Part shown: piece by piece, positions 33,979 through 42,642 of the stretch
Layout: the number at the start of each line of letters is the position of its first letter
Position numbering within the stretch: the stretch's first letter is position 1
Source: Shinella lacus
GTDB lineage: Bacteria > Pseudomonadota > Alphaproteobacteria > Rhizobiales > Rhizobiaceae
Direction: 5' to 3'
NCBI RefSeq assembly: GCF_010994755.1
Contig: NZ_WHSB02000014.1
Span: 62,001-126,000, forward strand
Length of the DNA: 64,000 nucleotides
Made by a program: the position numbers and the translations under genes
Notes under the pieces: model-generated
Told to the model about the DNA's origin: nothing
Seen by the model: only the letters and a program-made list of their open reading frames with translations
Database searches by the model: none

Positions 33979-35289
33979 ATGACCGTTACCTATCTCAAAC
34001 GCGGCAAGCCCGAGGCGCAGCGCTCCGAGGACGACACCAAGGTCCGCGCCGTGGTCGAGGCGACGCTGAAGGATATCGAGACGCGGGGCGATGCGGCCGT
34101 GCGCGATCTTTCGGAGAAGTTCGACAAGTTCTCGCCGCCGTCCTTCCGGCTGAGCGCCTCCGAGATCGAGGCCGCCATCTCCAAGGTCTCGGCGCGCGAC
34201 ATGGCCGATATCGATTTCGCCCAGACGCAGATCCGCCGCTTCGCAGAAGCGCAGCGCGCCTCGATGATCGACATCGAGGTGGAGACCATGCCCGGCGTGA
34301 TCCTTGGCCACCGCAACATTCCGGTGCAGTCGGTCGGCTGCTATGTGCCGGGCGGCAAGTTCCCGATGGTGGCGTCGGCCCATATGTCGGTGCTGACGGC
34401 GTCCGTTGCTGGCGTGCCGCGCATCGTGGCCTCCGCCCCACCGCAGAAGGGCGAGCCCCATCCGGCGATCGTCGCCGCCATGCACAAGGCGGGCGCGCAT
34501 GAGATCTACGTGCTCGGCGGCATGCAGGCCGTCGGCGCCATGGCGCTCGGCACCGAGACGATCAAGCCGGTCGACATGCTGGTCGGCCCCGGCAATGCCT
34601 TCGTCGCCGAGGCCAAGCGCCAGCTCTACGGCCGCGTCGGCATCGACCTCTTCGCCGGCCCGACCGAGACCATGGTGATCGCCGACGAGACGGTGGACGC
34701 GGAAATGTGCGCCACGGACCTCATCGGCCAGGCCGAACACGGCTACAATTCGCCCTCCGTCCTGCTGACCAATTCGGACAAGCTGGCGCGGCAGACGCTG
34801 GAGGAGATCGACCGCATCCTTTCGATCATTCCGACCACGGAAACCGCCACCGCCTCCTGGCGCGACTATGGCGAGGTCATCGTCTGCGACACCTATGAGG
34901 AGATGCTGGAGGTCGCCAACGACATCGCCTCCGAGCACGTTCAGGTGATGACCGACCGCGACGACTGGTTCCTGGAGAACATGCATTCCTACGGCGCGCT
35001 GTTCCTCGGCCCGCGCACCAATGTCGCCAATGGCGACAAGGTGATCGGCACCAACCACACGCTGCCGACCAAGAAGGCCGGGCGCTATACCGGCGGTCTC
35101 TGGGTCGGCAAATTCCTGAAAACCCATTCCTACCAGCGTGTGACGACCGACGCGGCGGCGGCCGAAGTCGGCGCCTATTGCTCGCGGCTGTGCCTGCTCG
35201 AAGGTTTCGTCGGCCATGCCGAACAGGCGAATGTGCGCGTGCGCCGCTATGGCGGGCGCAACATTCCTTATGGGGAGGCTGCCGCCTGA
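33979..35289 (+). CDS. Histidinol-dehydrogenase-like (HisD family) NAD-dependent dehydrogenase, copy 1
   Basis: A 436-residue HisD-fold enzyme that by family precedent oxidises a primary alcohol through an aldehyde to a carboxylate. Zn/catalytic elements are kept: [10 protein letters not shown], the Glu-His pair in IASEHVQVM, and [20 protein letters not shown]. The last block differs from biosynthetic HisD, and the gene sits in a catabolic operon, so it is not histidine biosynthesis. Relatives include HpsN, which acts on a sulfonated diol, but no sulfonate marker is present here. A second paralogue is at 41119. Confidence 0.88.
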   Translation: MTVTYLKRGKPEAQRSEDDTKVRAVVEATLKDIETRGDAAVRDLSEKFDKFSPPSFRLSASEIEAAISKVSARDMADIDFAQTQIRRFAEAQRASMIDIEVETMPGVILGHRNIPVQSVGCYVPGGKFPMVASAHMSVLTASVAGVPRIVASAPPQKGEPHPAIVAAMHKAGAHEIYVLGGMQAVGAMALGTETIKPVDMLVGPGNAFVAEAKRQLYGRVGIDLFAGPTETMVIADETVDAEMCATDLIGQAEHGYNSPSVLLTNSDKLARQTLEEIDRILSIIPTTETATASWRDYGEVIVCDTYEEMLEVANDIASEHVQVMTDRDDWFLENMHSYGALFLGPRTNVANGDKVIGTNHTLPTKKAGRYTGGLWVGKFLKTHSYQRVTTDAAAAEVGAYCSRLCLLEGFVGHAEQANVRVRRYGGRNIPYGEAAA

Positions 35290-36053
35290 TGGAGATTCCC
35301 CGCACGCCCTCCTTCCGCCTCGACGGCAAACGCGCGCTGGTGGCCGGTGCTTCCTCCGGCATCGGCTTCGGCTGCGCGGTGGCCCTGGCGGAGGCGGGCG
35401 CGCATGTGGTGCTGTCGGCGCGCTCGGCGGAAAAGCTCGGCGAGGCGGTGGAGGCGATCCGCGCGGAAGGCTTTTCGGCCGAATCGCTGGTGCTGGATGT
35501 CGCCGATGTCGAGGCCACCGAGGCGGCAATTGCCGCGCACGGGCCGTTCCATGTGCTGGTCAACAGCGCCGGCATCGCCCGTCATGGCCCGGCGGTGGCG
35601 ACGAGCCCGGCGGATTTCGACGCCGTCTTCGATCTCAACGGGCGCGGCGCCTATTTCCTCACCCGCGCGGTGGCGAAGGGGCTGATTGAAGCCGGCCAGC
35701 CCGGCTCGCTGATCAACGTCTCCTCGCAGATGGCCCATGTCGGCGGCATCGACCGGGCGGTCTACGCCGCCACCAAACATGCCGTCGAGGGCTTCACCAA
35801 GTCCATGGCGATCGAATGGGGGCCGCACGGCATCCGGGTAAACACGATCTGCCCGACCTTCATCCGCACCCCGCTCACCGAGCAGACCTTCGCCAATCCC
35901 GAGCGGGTGCAGTGGATAACGCAGAAAATCAAGCTCGGGCGCATCGGTCGCGTGGAAGACATTATGGCCGCCGTCACCTATCTTGCCGGCGATGCCGCGG
36001 CGATGGTGACGGGGACGGCGCTGATGGTTGATGGGGGTTGGACAGCGGACTGA
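35289..36053 (+). CDS. Short-chain dehydrogenase/reductase in the CUT1 operon
   Basis: A 254-residue classical SDR. It has the nucleotide loop VAGASSGIGFGCAVAL, NSAG, the catalytic Ser in NVSSQMAHVGG and Tyr-Lys in AVYAATKHAVEG, ending GTALMVDGGW. It overlaps the HisD-like stop by one base (TGATG) and its own stop overlaps the lacI-type start, so all three are translationally coupled. Likely oxidises or reduces a secondary alcohol/ketone of the imported compound. Confidence 0.92.
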   Translation: MEIPRTPSFRLDGKRALVAGASSGIGFGCAVALAEAGAHVVLSARSAEKLGEAVEAIRAEGFSAESLVLDVADVEATEAAIAAHGPFHVLVNSAGIARHGPAVATSPADFDAVFDLNGRGAYFLTRAVAKGLIEAGQPGSLINVSSQMAHVGGIDRAVYAATKHAVEGFTKSMAIEWGPHGIRVNTICPTFIRTPLTEQTFANPERVQWITQKIKLGRIGRVEDIMAAVTYLAGDAAAMVTGTALMVDGGWTAD

Positions 36054-37081
36054 TGGCAAACGACAAGGTCACGTCGAACGATGTTGCGCGGCTTGCGGGT
36101 GTGAGCCAGTCGGCGGTCTCGCGGTATTTCACGCCGGGGACCTCGGTGTCGAAGAAGACGGCGGAGAAGATCCGGGCGGCGGCGGAAGAACTCGGCTACC
36201 GGCCGAACGTGCTCGCCCGCTCGCTGATCACCGGCCGCAGCCGCATCATCGGCCTCGTCGTCGCCTACCTTGAGAACTACTTCTACCCGGAGGTGGTGGA
36301 GCGCCTGTCGAAGGCGCTTCAGGACCAGGGCTACCATGTGCTGGTCTTCATCTCCTCGATCGCGTCGGAAAATGTCGACCAGATCACCCAGGAGATCCTC
36401 GATTACCAGGTGGACGGCATCGTGCTCGCTTCCGCCAACATGTCCTCCGAGCTTGCGGCGCGCTGCCACGCGTCGGGCGTGCCGATCGTGCTGTTCAACC
36501 GCCTGCAGGACGATGTGCGGCTTTCCGCCGTCACCTCCGACAACCGCGCCGGCGGCCGGGCGCTGGCCGACCTGCTCGTCTCGCTCGGCCACACCCGCTG
36601 CGGCTACATCGCCGGCTTCGAGGGCGCCTCGACGCAGCGCGACCGCGAGCAGGGTTTTTGCGAGGGGCTGGAGGCGGCGGGGCTGACGCTCTTTGCCCGC
36701 GGGGTCGGCAATTTCCGCTATGACGAGGCGCAGGCGGCCGCACGGCGCATGTTCGCCGGACCGGACCGGCCGGACGCCGTCTTCGTCTGCAACGACCACA
36801 TGGCCTTCGCCGTGATGGATGTGCTGCGCTTCGAGCTCGGGCTCGCCATTCCCGGCGACGTCTCGGTCGTCGGCTTCGACGACGTGCCGCCGGCGCGCTG
36901 GCCGGCCTATAACCTCACGACCATCCGCCAGAATGTCGACGACATGGTCGCCGAGACGGTGGCGACGCTGATGCAGAGCATCAAGGAAGGCGAGGGCGCC
37001 GCGCGCCGCGTCATCCTCGACGGCACCCTCGTGCAACGCGGCTCGACCGCCCAGAAGACTCCGACAGACGAGACACGCTAG
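36053..37081 (+). CDS. LacI-family transcriptional regulator of the island
   Basis: A 342-residue repressor. The N-terminal helix-turn-helix and hinge read VTSNDVARLAGVSQSAVSRY ... RPNVLARSLITGRSRIIGLV, followed by a periplasmic-binding-like sensor domain (VFVCNDHMAFAVMDVLRFEL, VVGFDDVPPARWPAYNLTTI). Last gene of the importer operon, coupled to the SDR. LacI proteins favour palindromes with a central CG; five such sites (TGCATACGTATGCA type) lie at 28212, 29481, 29503, 37132 and 42529, which makes it the natural candidate regulator. The inducer is presumably the imported compound or a derivative. Confidence 0.92.
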   Translation: MANDKVTSNDVARLAGVSQSAVSRYFTPGTSVSKKTAEKIRAAAEELGYRPNVLARSLITGRSRIIGLVVAYLENYFYPEVVERLSKALQDQGYHVLVFISSIASENVDQITQEILDYQVDGIVLASANMSSELAARCHASGVPIVLFNRLQDDVRLSAVTSDNRAGGRALADLLVSLGHTRCGYIAGFEGASTQRDREQGFCEGLEAAGLTLFARGVGNFRYDEAQAAARRMFAGPDRPDAVFVCNDHMAFAVMDVLRFELGLAIPGDVSVVGFDDVPPARWPAYNLTTIRQNVDDMVAETVATLMQSIKEGEGAARRVILDGTLVQRGSTAQKTPTDETR

Positions 37082-37131
37082 CCAGCCGCCCCCCGACAGG
37101 GGGACGGGCAAACCTTGTCCGCAACCCATTT

Positions 37132-37145
37132 TGCATACGTATGAA
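37132..37145. promoter_or_regulatory. LacI-type operator, site 3
   Basis: TGCATACGTATGAA, one base from the perfect palindrome. It ends 10 bases before the start of the cupin gene, between the lacI-type gene and the next operon. Confidence 0.7.
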
Positions 37146-37155
37146 AGGCTGAAAC

Positions 37156-38127
37156 ATGCAGATCTCCCAGACGGAAATGGAAAAACGCATCGTCCGCTAC
37201 GGCGAATTGAAGCCCTGCCGCACCGCCTTCATCGACGCCCACACGCCGGGCTCGAACAGCAAGGAAAATTTTACGATCATCGGCGGCGGCGTCTCGGAAA
37301 GCCCGGACCAGCATGTCCACATCAAGGACACGCCCGGCTTCAACATCGGCGCCGCCGGCCAGCCGCCGAAATGCCGCAACTCGCTGCATTCGCACCGCAC
37401 GGCCGAAGTGTTCTTCGTGCTGAAGGGCCGGTGGCGCTTCTTCTGGGGCCGCTACGGCACGGCCGGCGAAGTGGTGCTGGAAGAGGGCGACATCTTCAAC
37501 ATCCCGACCGGCATCTTCCGCGGCTTCGAGAATATCGGCACGGATTACGGGATGATCATGGCGATCCTCGGCGGCGACGATGCCGGCGGCGGCGTCATCT
37601 GGGCGCCGCAGGTCATCGAGGACGCGAAGGCGCACGGCCTGGTGCTCGGCGAGAACGGCAAGCTCTATGACAGCAAGAAGGGCCAGGCGCTGCCCGACGG
37701 CATCAAGCCCATGCCGCTCCTCACCGACGAAGAGCTGAAGGCCTTCCCGGAAACGCCGGTGACGGACGTGGTGCGCGACTATGTCGCCCGCTACTGGGAC
37801 CTGATGGCGCTGGCGCAGAAGGCACCGGCCCGGGTGATCGGCGAAAATGCCCTGCTGCGCGACAAGCCCGGCTTCGACGTAGAACTGCTCACCCGCGGCT
37901 CCATTCCGGAAGACGCCTATACCAACGAGCGCCACGAGGTGCTGATGGTGATGCGCGGCCATTGGAAACTCGGCTGGGAGGGCGGCGAAGCGGTGCTGGC
38001 ACCGGGCGATACCTGCGCGGTCCCCCCCGGCCTGAAGCACAGCCTGGTGCCGTCGATGACCGGCGAAGCCAGCCTCTACCGCGTCGTCTCGACGGGGGAC
38101 AAGGCCGGGCTCACCTGGCGCGGGTGA
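37156..38127 (+). CDS. Double-cupin protein
   Basis: A 323-residue bicupin. The first barrel has CRNSLHSHRTAEVFFVLKGR, WRFFWG and EEGDIFNIPTGIFRGFENIG, with histidines that could bind a metal. The second has NERHEVLMVMRGHWKLGWEG, VLAPGDTCAVPPGLKHSL. Known bicupins include dioxygenases, decarboxylases and isomerases; none can be singled out. First gene behind LacI-type site 3, so likely an enzyme of the pathway. A perfect hairpin follows the stop. Confidence 0.82.
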   Translation: MQISQTEMEKRIVRYGELKPCRTAFIDAHTPGSNSKENFTIIGGGVSESPDQHVHIKDTPGFNIGAAGQPPKCRNSLHSHRTAEVFFVLKGRWRFFWGRYGTAGEVVLEEGDIFNIPTGIFRGFENIGTDYGMIMAILGGDDAGGGVIWAPQVIEDAKAHGLVLGENGKLYDSKKGQALPDGIKPMPLLTDEELKAFPETPVTDVVRDYVARYWDLMALAQKAPARVIGENALLRDKPGFDVELLTRGSIPEDAYTNERHEVLMVMRGHWKLGWEGGEAVLAPGDTCAVPPGLKHSLVPSMTGEASLYRVVSTGDKAGLTWRG

Positions 38128-38132
38128 TATAG

Positions 38133-38168
38133 AGCAATTCCGGTGAACTCCGGCTCACCGGAATTGCT
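38133..38168 (+). terminator. Terminator hairpin after the cupin gene
   Basis: AGCAATTCCGGTGA pairs perfectly with TCACCGGAATTGCT over an 8-base loop, followed by TTTCGTTTC. A 14-base stem makes it a strong terminator or a rhizobial repeat acting as one. Confidence 0.75.
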
Positions 38169-38255
38169 TTCGTTTCTTGGTTTTGCCGCCGACGCCGAAG
38201 CGATGCCCCTTCGGTGGAAACGGTCTGGAAAAGGGCGGGGCGAGCGCATCGCCCA

Positions 38256-38373
38256 TCCCCCTCATCCGACCCTTCAGGCCACCTTCTCCCCGTGGGGAGA
38301 AGGGAAACGAAGCGCCGACGATCCTCCCCTTCTCCCCCACGGGGAGAAGGTGCCGGCAGGCGGACGAGGGGGC
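38256..38373. repeat. RIME-like element
   Basis: Begins CCCCCTCATCCGACCCTTC and ends GGCGGACGAGGGGG, with two internal hairpins (CTTCTCCCC..GGGGAGAAG). It fills the 300-base gap between the cupin terminator and the RraA-like gene. Related copies lie at 40791 and 41024. Confidence 0.75.
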
Positions 38374-38434
38374 TTTCTCAACGGGGCGGCAAACGTGCCG
38401 CCTCTTCCCCGCAACACGTTTTGGAGGACATCCC

Positions 38435-39130
38435 TTGGACGACGCACTTCTCGCCCTGCTGCGCACGGTCGACACGCCCACCGTCTGCAACGCGATCGAG
38501 GTGGCGCAGGGCAAGCGCGGCTTCGATGCCTTCACCCGCGGCACGCTGATCAGCTCGGCGCCATCGGCCCCGGCGATCGTCGGCTACGCCCGCACGGCAA
38601 AGATCGCCGCCGCCTCCCCCTCGACGGAGGACCCCGCCACCATCCGCACACGGCGCATGGATTATTACCGCCACATGGCGAGCGGCCCGGCACCCTCGCT
38701 CGTCGTCATCGAGGACACGGATTTCCCCGATTGCGTCGGCGCCTTCTGGGGCGAGATCAACGCCACGGTGCATCGCGGGCTCGGCCTTTACGGCGTGCTG
38801 ACCAATGGCGTCATGCGCGACCTCGGCGACGTGCCGGACGACTTTCCCATGCTCGCCGGCTCGCTCGGCCCGAGCCACGCCTTCGTGCATGTCGAGGCGA
38901 TCGGCGTGCCCGTCACCGTCTTCGGCCTCACCGTCCATCCCGGCGACCTCGTGCATGCCGACCGCCACGGCGCCGTCGTTGTGCCGCCGGAGATCATCCC
39001 GGTGCTTGCCGCCTCGATCGAGAAATTGCAGGCCACCGAAAAGCTGATCCTCGAACCCGCTCGACAGCCCGGCTTCGATCTCGCAAAGTTCGAAGCCGCA
39101 TGGGCCACATTCGAGGCCGCCAGGACCTGA
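38435..39130 (+). CDS. RraA-like / HMG-aldolase-fold protein
   Basis: A 231-residue protein of the RraA family, which includes aldolases and oxaloacetate decarboxylases of the 4-carboxy-4-hydroxy-2-oxoadipate type. The start is TTG 38435 with GGAGG 8 bases before it. Marks are PTVCNAIEVAQG, GAFWGEINATVHRGLGLYGV with LTNGVMRDLGDVPDDFPMLA (the acidic/Arg metal site), and HPGDLVHADRHGAVVVPPEI. In a catabolic operon an aldolase or decarboxylase role is likelier than RNase E inhibition. Followed by the AtzG-like gene after 11 bases. Confidence 0.82.
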   Translation: MDDALLALLRTVDTPTVCNAIEVAQGKRGFDAFTRGTLISSAPSAPAIVGYARTAKIAAASPSTEDPATIRTRRMDYYRHMASGPAPSLVVIEDTDFPDCVGAFWGEINATVHRGLGLYGVLTNGVMRDLGDVPDDFPMLAGSLGPSHAFVHVEAIGVPVTVFGLTVHPGDLVHADRHGAVVVPPEIIPVLAASIEKLQATEKLILEPARQPGFDLAKFEAAWATFEAART

Positions 39131-39141
39131 CGGAGCACGCC

Positions 39142-39312
39142 ATGGCCCAACCCGAAACCGCCCGCCCGACGCTGGCCATCCTCCGCAAACAGGCCCGCGC
39201 CAGCGGCATCACCATCGCCCCCGAGCGTGAACAATTCGTGCTGGCCGGCGCGCAGCACCTGCACGAGGCGGCTCAGCGGCTGGACGACATCGCCGCGGAC
39301 GAAAAGCCGTGA
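39142..39312 (+). CDS. AtzG-like small amidase-partner protein (DUF4089 type)
   Basis: A 56-residue helical protein. It reads MAQPETARPTLAILRKQARA, ITIAPEREQFVLAGAQHLHE, AAQRLDDI. Size, position and the mid-helix text resemble AtzG, the small partner that stabilises the amidase AtzE in cyanuric acid breakdown. Its stop overlaps the amidase start, as expected for a co-translated partner. The similarity is by eye, so the family call is moderately sure. Confidence 0.6.
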   Translation: MAQPETARPTLAILRKQARASGITIAPEREQFVLAGAQHLHEAAQRLDDIAADEKP

Positions 39313-40667
39313 TGACGGCCGCTGATCTCAGCATCCCCGAGGCCGCCGCGCGGCTTCGCGACGGACGCCTGACCTCCGTGGCGCTGACCGAGGCGCATCT
39401 TACCCGCATCGCGGAACGTGACGGCGCCTACCATGCCTTCCTGCATGTCGCCGCCGAAAGTGCGCAGGCTGCGGCCGCCGAGGCAGACGCCGCGTTTTCC
39501 CGCGGCGAGGATCTCGGGCCGTTGCAGGGCATCCCCGTCGCGATCAAGGATCTCTTCGACACGGCGGACATGCCGACGACCTATGGCTCGGACCTGCATG
39601 CCGGACGCGTGCCGACCGGCGACGCCGAGGTGGTTCGCCGGCTAAGGACTGCCGGGGCGGTGCTGCTCGGCAAGCTCGAAACCTACGAATTCGCCATGGT
39701 CGGTCCGGTCTTCGACCGCGCCTTTCCGCCGGCCGCCAATCCCTGGGATACCAGCCGCGCCACCGGCGGCTCCTCGTCCGGCTCGGCCGCGGCGGTTGCC
39801 GGCGGGCTGGTGCGCACCACGATCGGTTCGGATACCGGCGGCTCGGTGCGCAGCCCCGCCGCCTATTGCGGCGCCGTCGGCCTCAAGCCGACCTATGGCC
39901 GCATCCCTACCCGCGGCGCCTTTCCGCTGTCGCCAAGCCTCGATCACGTCGGCCTCGTCAGCGCCTCCGTCGCGGAAGCGGCCATCACGTTCGATGCCAT
40001 CGCCGACGGCGCATACGCTACCACGCGCCTCGGCACGTCGCTCGACGGCCTCACGATCGGTTACGCCCGCGACTGGTTTGCCGGCGATCCGGAAACCCTG
40101 CCGGCGCTGCTCGACGCCATTGATGGTGCCGCCTCCCTGTTGTCGCTGCTCGGTGCCCGGATCGAAGAGGTGACGCTGCCGGATGCAGCGGATTTCGAGG
40201 CGGTCGGCGCGGTCATCATCCATGCCGAAGCCTTCGAAATCCACCGCCGGCAACTCGCCGCATCCGGCGCGCACTACAGCCGCAAGGTCTTCCAGAACAT
40301 CGCCTCCGGCCTCTGCCTGACGCCGGACGATCTCGCCCACGCACGCCAGGCCGCCGCGCGCCTGCGCACCCGGCTCGACCGCACCGTCTTCTCCCGCGTC
40401 GACGCCATCCTGACGGCGACGACATTGACGCCGGCGATCCCCTTTGCCGACTTCGCCGGGGAGGCGGCGCGGTGGACGCCGATGCGCACCATCGCCTTCA
40501 ACGTCACCGGCCATCCGGCGCTATCCGTGCCCTGCGGTTTTGCCGACGGCCTGCCCCTCGGCCTCCAACTCGTCGGCAAGACGGGGGACGAGGCGACAGT
40601 GTGCCAGATCGGCCATGCTTATGAGATGGCCAGCGATTTTTCGGCATCGAAGCCACCACGGCCCTGA
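39312..40667 (+). CDS. Amidase-signature hydrolase (AtzE/GatA-like)
   Basis: A 451-residue amidase. The Ser-cisSer-Lys triad is visible: VAIKDLFDTADM (Lys near residue 78), GGSSSGSAAAVAGGL (cis-Ser), and GSDTGGSVRSPAAYCGAVGL (nucleophile Ser). It would hydrolyse an amide, carbamoyl or ureido bond and release ammonia or an amine. It is coupled to the small AtzG-like gene before it, recalling AtzG-AtzE; no other cyanurate genes (atzD, atzF) are present, so the substrate is different or unknown. ATG 39312 is chosen; GTG 39309 is also possible. Confidence 0.88.
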   Translation: MTAADLSIPEAAARLRDGRLTSVALTEAHLTRIAERDGAYHAFLHVAAESAQAAAAEADAAFSRGEDLGPLQGIPVAIKDLFDTADMPTTYGSDLHAGRVPTGDAEVVRRLRTAGAVLLGKLETYEFAMVGPVFDRAFPPAANPWDTSRATGGSSSGSAAAVAGGLVRTTIGSDTGGSVRSPAAYCGAVGLKPTYGRIPTRGAFPLSPSLDHVGLVSASVAEAAITFDAIADGAYATTRLGTSLDGLTIGYARDWFAGDPETLPALLDAIDGAASLLSLLGARIEEVTLPDAADFEAVGAVIIHAEAFEIHRRQLAASGAHYSRKVFQNIASGLCLTPDDLAHARQAAARLRTRLDRTVFSRVDAILTATTLTPAIPFADFAGEAARWTPMRTIAFNVTGHPALSVPCGFADGLPLGLQLVGKTGDEATVCQIGHAYEMASDFSASKPPRP

Positions 40668-40688
40668 CGGCTGGTTGCGGCCGCCTGG

Positions 40689-40711
40689 ATCCTCGGGTCG
40701 AGCCCGAGGAT
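40689..40711. repeat. Short palindromic repeat/hairpin after the amidase gene
   Basis: ATCCTCGGG pairs with CCCGAGGAT over a 5-base loop, a common intergenic hairpin in these genomes that may end the amidase transcript. Confidence 0.5.
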
Positions 40712-40790
40712 GACGGAGGGTGGGGTGGCGTTGTGGCAACCCTGTGGCCGTCACGGCCGCCTGTTGAGACAGCTCGAACCGTCGAAAAAA

Positions 40791-41078
40791 CCCCCTCATC
40801 CGCCTGCCGGCACCTTCCCCCCGTGGGGGAGAAGGGGAGGATCGCCGGCCTCTCGTTTTCCCTTCACCCCCAACGGGGAGAAGGTGGCCCGAAGGGTCCG
40901 ATAAGGGGGTTGTGACCACTGCTGCCCGGAACAGTGCCGCAGGGGACCCAAAAGACTAGATCCCTTAACTGCATCGCCTATCAGTGGTCTCCACGCTTTC
41001 GCTGGCACTTCGGCGGCCGCATCCTCCCTCCCTTCTCCCCACGGGGAGAAGGTGGCCCGAAGGGTCGGATGAGGGGGT
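40791..41078. repeat. RIME-like element and a partial second copy
   Basis: A full element (40791-40911) opens CCCCCTCATCCGCCTGCC and closes GGTCCGATAAGGGGG with inner hairpins. A half copy at 41024-41078 repeats CCTTCTCCCCACGGGGAGAA and CGAAGGGTCGGATGAGGGGG. They fill most of the 450-base gap between convergent amidase and HisD-like genes; I see no gene in the remainder. Confidence 0.75.
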
Positions 41079-41118
41079 GCGACCACCGTGCCGTCTGGGA
41101 CGGTGGGGCAGAGAACAT

Positions 41119-42408
41119 TCAGGCCTTCTGCAACCGATCAAGCCTGAGCTGTGCCGCGCGGCGGTGGCCTTCGAGGCTTTCGCTGGCGCTCTGGCGGGCG
41201 GCGGGTGGGGCGACGGCGGTGACGCCGCGTTCGTCGAGCCATTGGTGGGTGGCGATCTTGACGTAAGCGCCGACCCAGAGGCCGCCGGTGTAGCGGCCGG
41301 CGCCCATGGTCGGGAGCGTATGGTTGGTGCCGCAGCACTTGTCGGAATAGACGACGCTGGCGAGCTCGCCGATGAAGAGGGAGCCGTAGTTGCGCAGCTT
41401 CCTGGCCGTCGCCTGCGGGTCGAGCGTGTGGACTTGCAGGTGTTCGGCGGCGATGTGGTCGGAGTAGGCGATCATGGCGGCCTCGTCGCCGCAGACGACG
41501 ATCTCGCCATAATCGCGCCAGGCCTGGCCGGCGACGGGGGCGGTCGAGAGATCCAACAGCTGGCGCTCGACCTCCTTCAATGTCGCCTCGGCGAGCGCGC
41601 GGTCGGTGGTGATGAGGCCGACGCGGGTGCGTATGTCGTGTTCGGCCTGGGCGAGCAGGTCGGTGGCGATCATCACGGCGTCGCCGGTCTCATCGGCGAC
41701 AATGAAGATTTCCGAGGGGCCGGCGAGCTGGTCGATGCCGACGGGGCCGAAAACCTGTCGTTTTGCCTCGTTGACGAAGGCATTGCCGGGGCCGACGATC
41801 TTGTGCACAGACGGCACGGTCTCGGTGCCATAGGCCATGGCGGCGATCGCCTGGGCGCCGCCGATGCGGAAGATGCGGTCGGCACCCGACAGGTGGCAGC
41901 CGGCGATCATCGCGCGGTGGGCATTCGGCGGCAGGCAGGCGATCACCTCGTTGCAGCCGGCGACCTTTGCCGGCACGATGGTCATGATCGGCGCGGAGAG
42001 CAGGGGGTAACGCCCCCCCGGCACGTAGCAGCCGACGCGCTCGATGGGGATGACGCGGTGGCCGAGATGCAGGCCGGGGCGAAGCTCGATTTCCAGCGGC
42101 AGGATGGTGGCGAGCTGCGCCTCGGCGAATTTGCGCACATTGCCGATGGCGAATTCCGTGTCGGCGCGGGTCTGCGGGTCGAGTTCCGCGAGTGCGGCTT
42201 CCCGCTCCTCCGGCGTTACCTCGAAGGCGGCAAGCTCGGCCTTGTCGAATTTCACAGAATAGTCGCGCACGGCGGCGTCGCCCCGCTCGCGCACGTCGGC
42301 GATGATCTGCGCCACCAAAGTTTCGACCGAGGCGTTGTCGCCGATCGAGTCGCGTTCGGGTGCCTTCACGTATTGCACGCCCTTCATCGGCGTATCCTTG
42401 CTGGTCAT
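41119..42408 (-). CDS. Histidinol-dehydrogenase-like (HisD family) dehydrogenase, copy 2
   Basis: A 429-residue HisD-fold enzyme, paralogue of 33979-35289. It keeps AQAEHDIRTR, the Glu-His pair in [31 protein letters not shown], and [20 protein letters not shown] shared with copy 1. The start ATG 42408 follows GGAGAGACAGG. It is divergent from the hydrolase/SnoaL operon and shares LacI-type site 4 with it. Two copies in one regulon suggest two different alcohol groups or diastereomers are oxidised. Confidence 0.88.
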   Translation of the reverse strand: MTSKDTPMKGVQYVKAPERDSIGDNASVETLVAQIIADVRERGDAAVRDYSVKFDKAELAAFEVTPEEREAALAELDPQTRADTEFAIGNVRKFAEAQLATILPLEIELRPGLHLGHRVIPIERVGCYVPGGRYPLLSAPIMTIVPAKVAGCNEVIACLPPNAHRAMIAGCHLSGADRIFRIGGAQAIAAMAYGTETVPSVHKIVGPGNAFVNEAKRQVFGPVGIDQLAGPSEIFIVADETGDAVMIATDLLAQAEHDIRTRVGLITTDRALAEATLKEVERQLLDLSTAPVAGQAWRDYGEIVVCGDEAAMIAYSDHIAAEHLQVHTLDPQATARKLRNYGSLFIGELASVVYSDKCCGTNHTLPTMGAGRYTGGLWVGAYVKIATHQWLDERGVTAVAPPAARQSASESLEGHRRAAQLRLDRLQKA

Positions 42409-42528
42409 GGCCTGTCTCTCCACTGAGCCTGATGGTGCGCGGGCACGGCTTTCCCGTCGGCGAAACCTTTGAGGTTCGGCCTGGAAACTGTGTCCCGTGC
42501 GTTCGAAATGATCGAGCACAAATCCTAT

Positions 42529-42542
42529 TGCATACGTATTCA
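42529..42542. promoter_or_regulatory. LacI-type operator, site 4
   Basis: TGCATACGTATTCA, one base from the perfect palindrome, in the 234-base gap between the divergent HisD-like and alpha/beta hydrolase genes. It can control both. Confidence 0.7.
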
Positions 42543-42642
42543 AAATCTGCCAGTCTTTTTTCCAACAGGCCGTCACAAACTCGTTTCGCACCCATTCGGG
42601 GCGGAAAAGGAGCGTGATGGCGATGCTTCGGATGCCCTGACG

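Noticed and set aside
33979-35289. HisD-like gene as histidine biosynthesis hisD
   Set aside because: Catabolic operon context, a second paralogue nearby, and a shared C-terminal motif different from biosynthetic HisD.
32536-35529. Minus-strand open frame of 997 codons across permease, ATPase and HisD-like genes
   Set aside because: Antisense shadow of three certain genes; no motif, no ribosome binding site, and composition of a GC-bias artefact.
42617-42640. Short leader peptide (MAMLRMP) before the alpha/beta hydrolase
   Set aside because: It has a nearby GGAG, but it is only 7 codons and could be chance; no attenuator structure or regulatory codon run follows.
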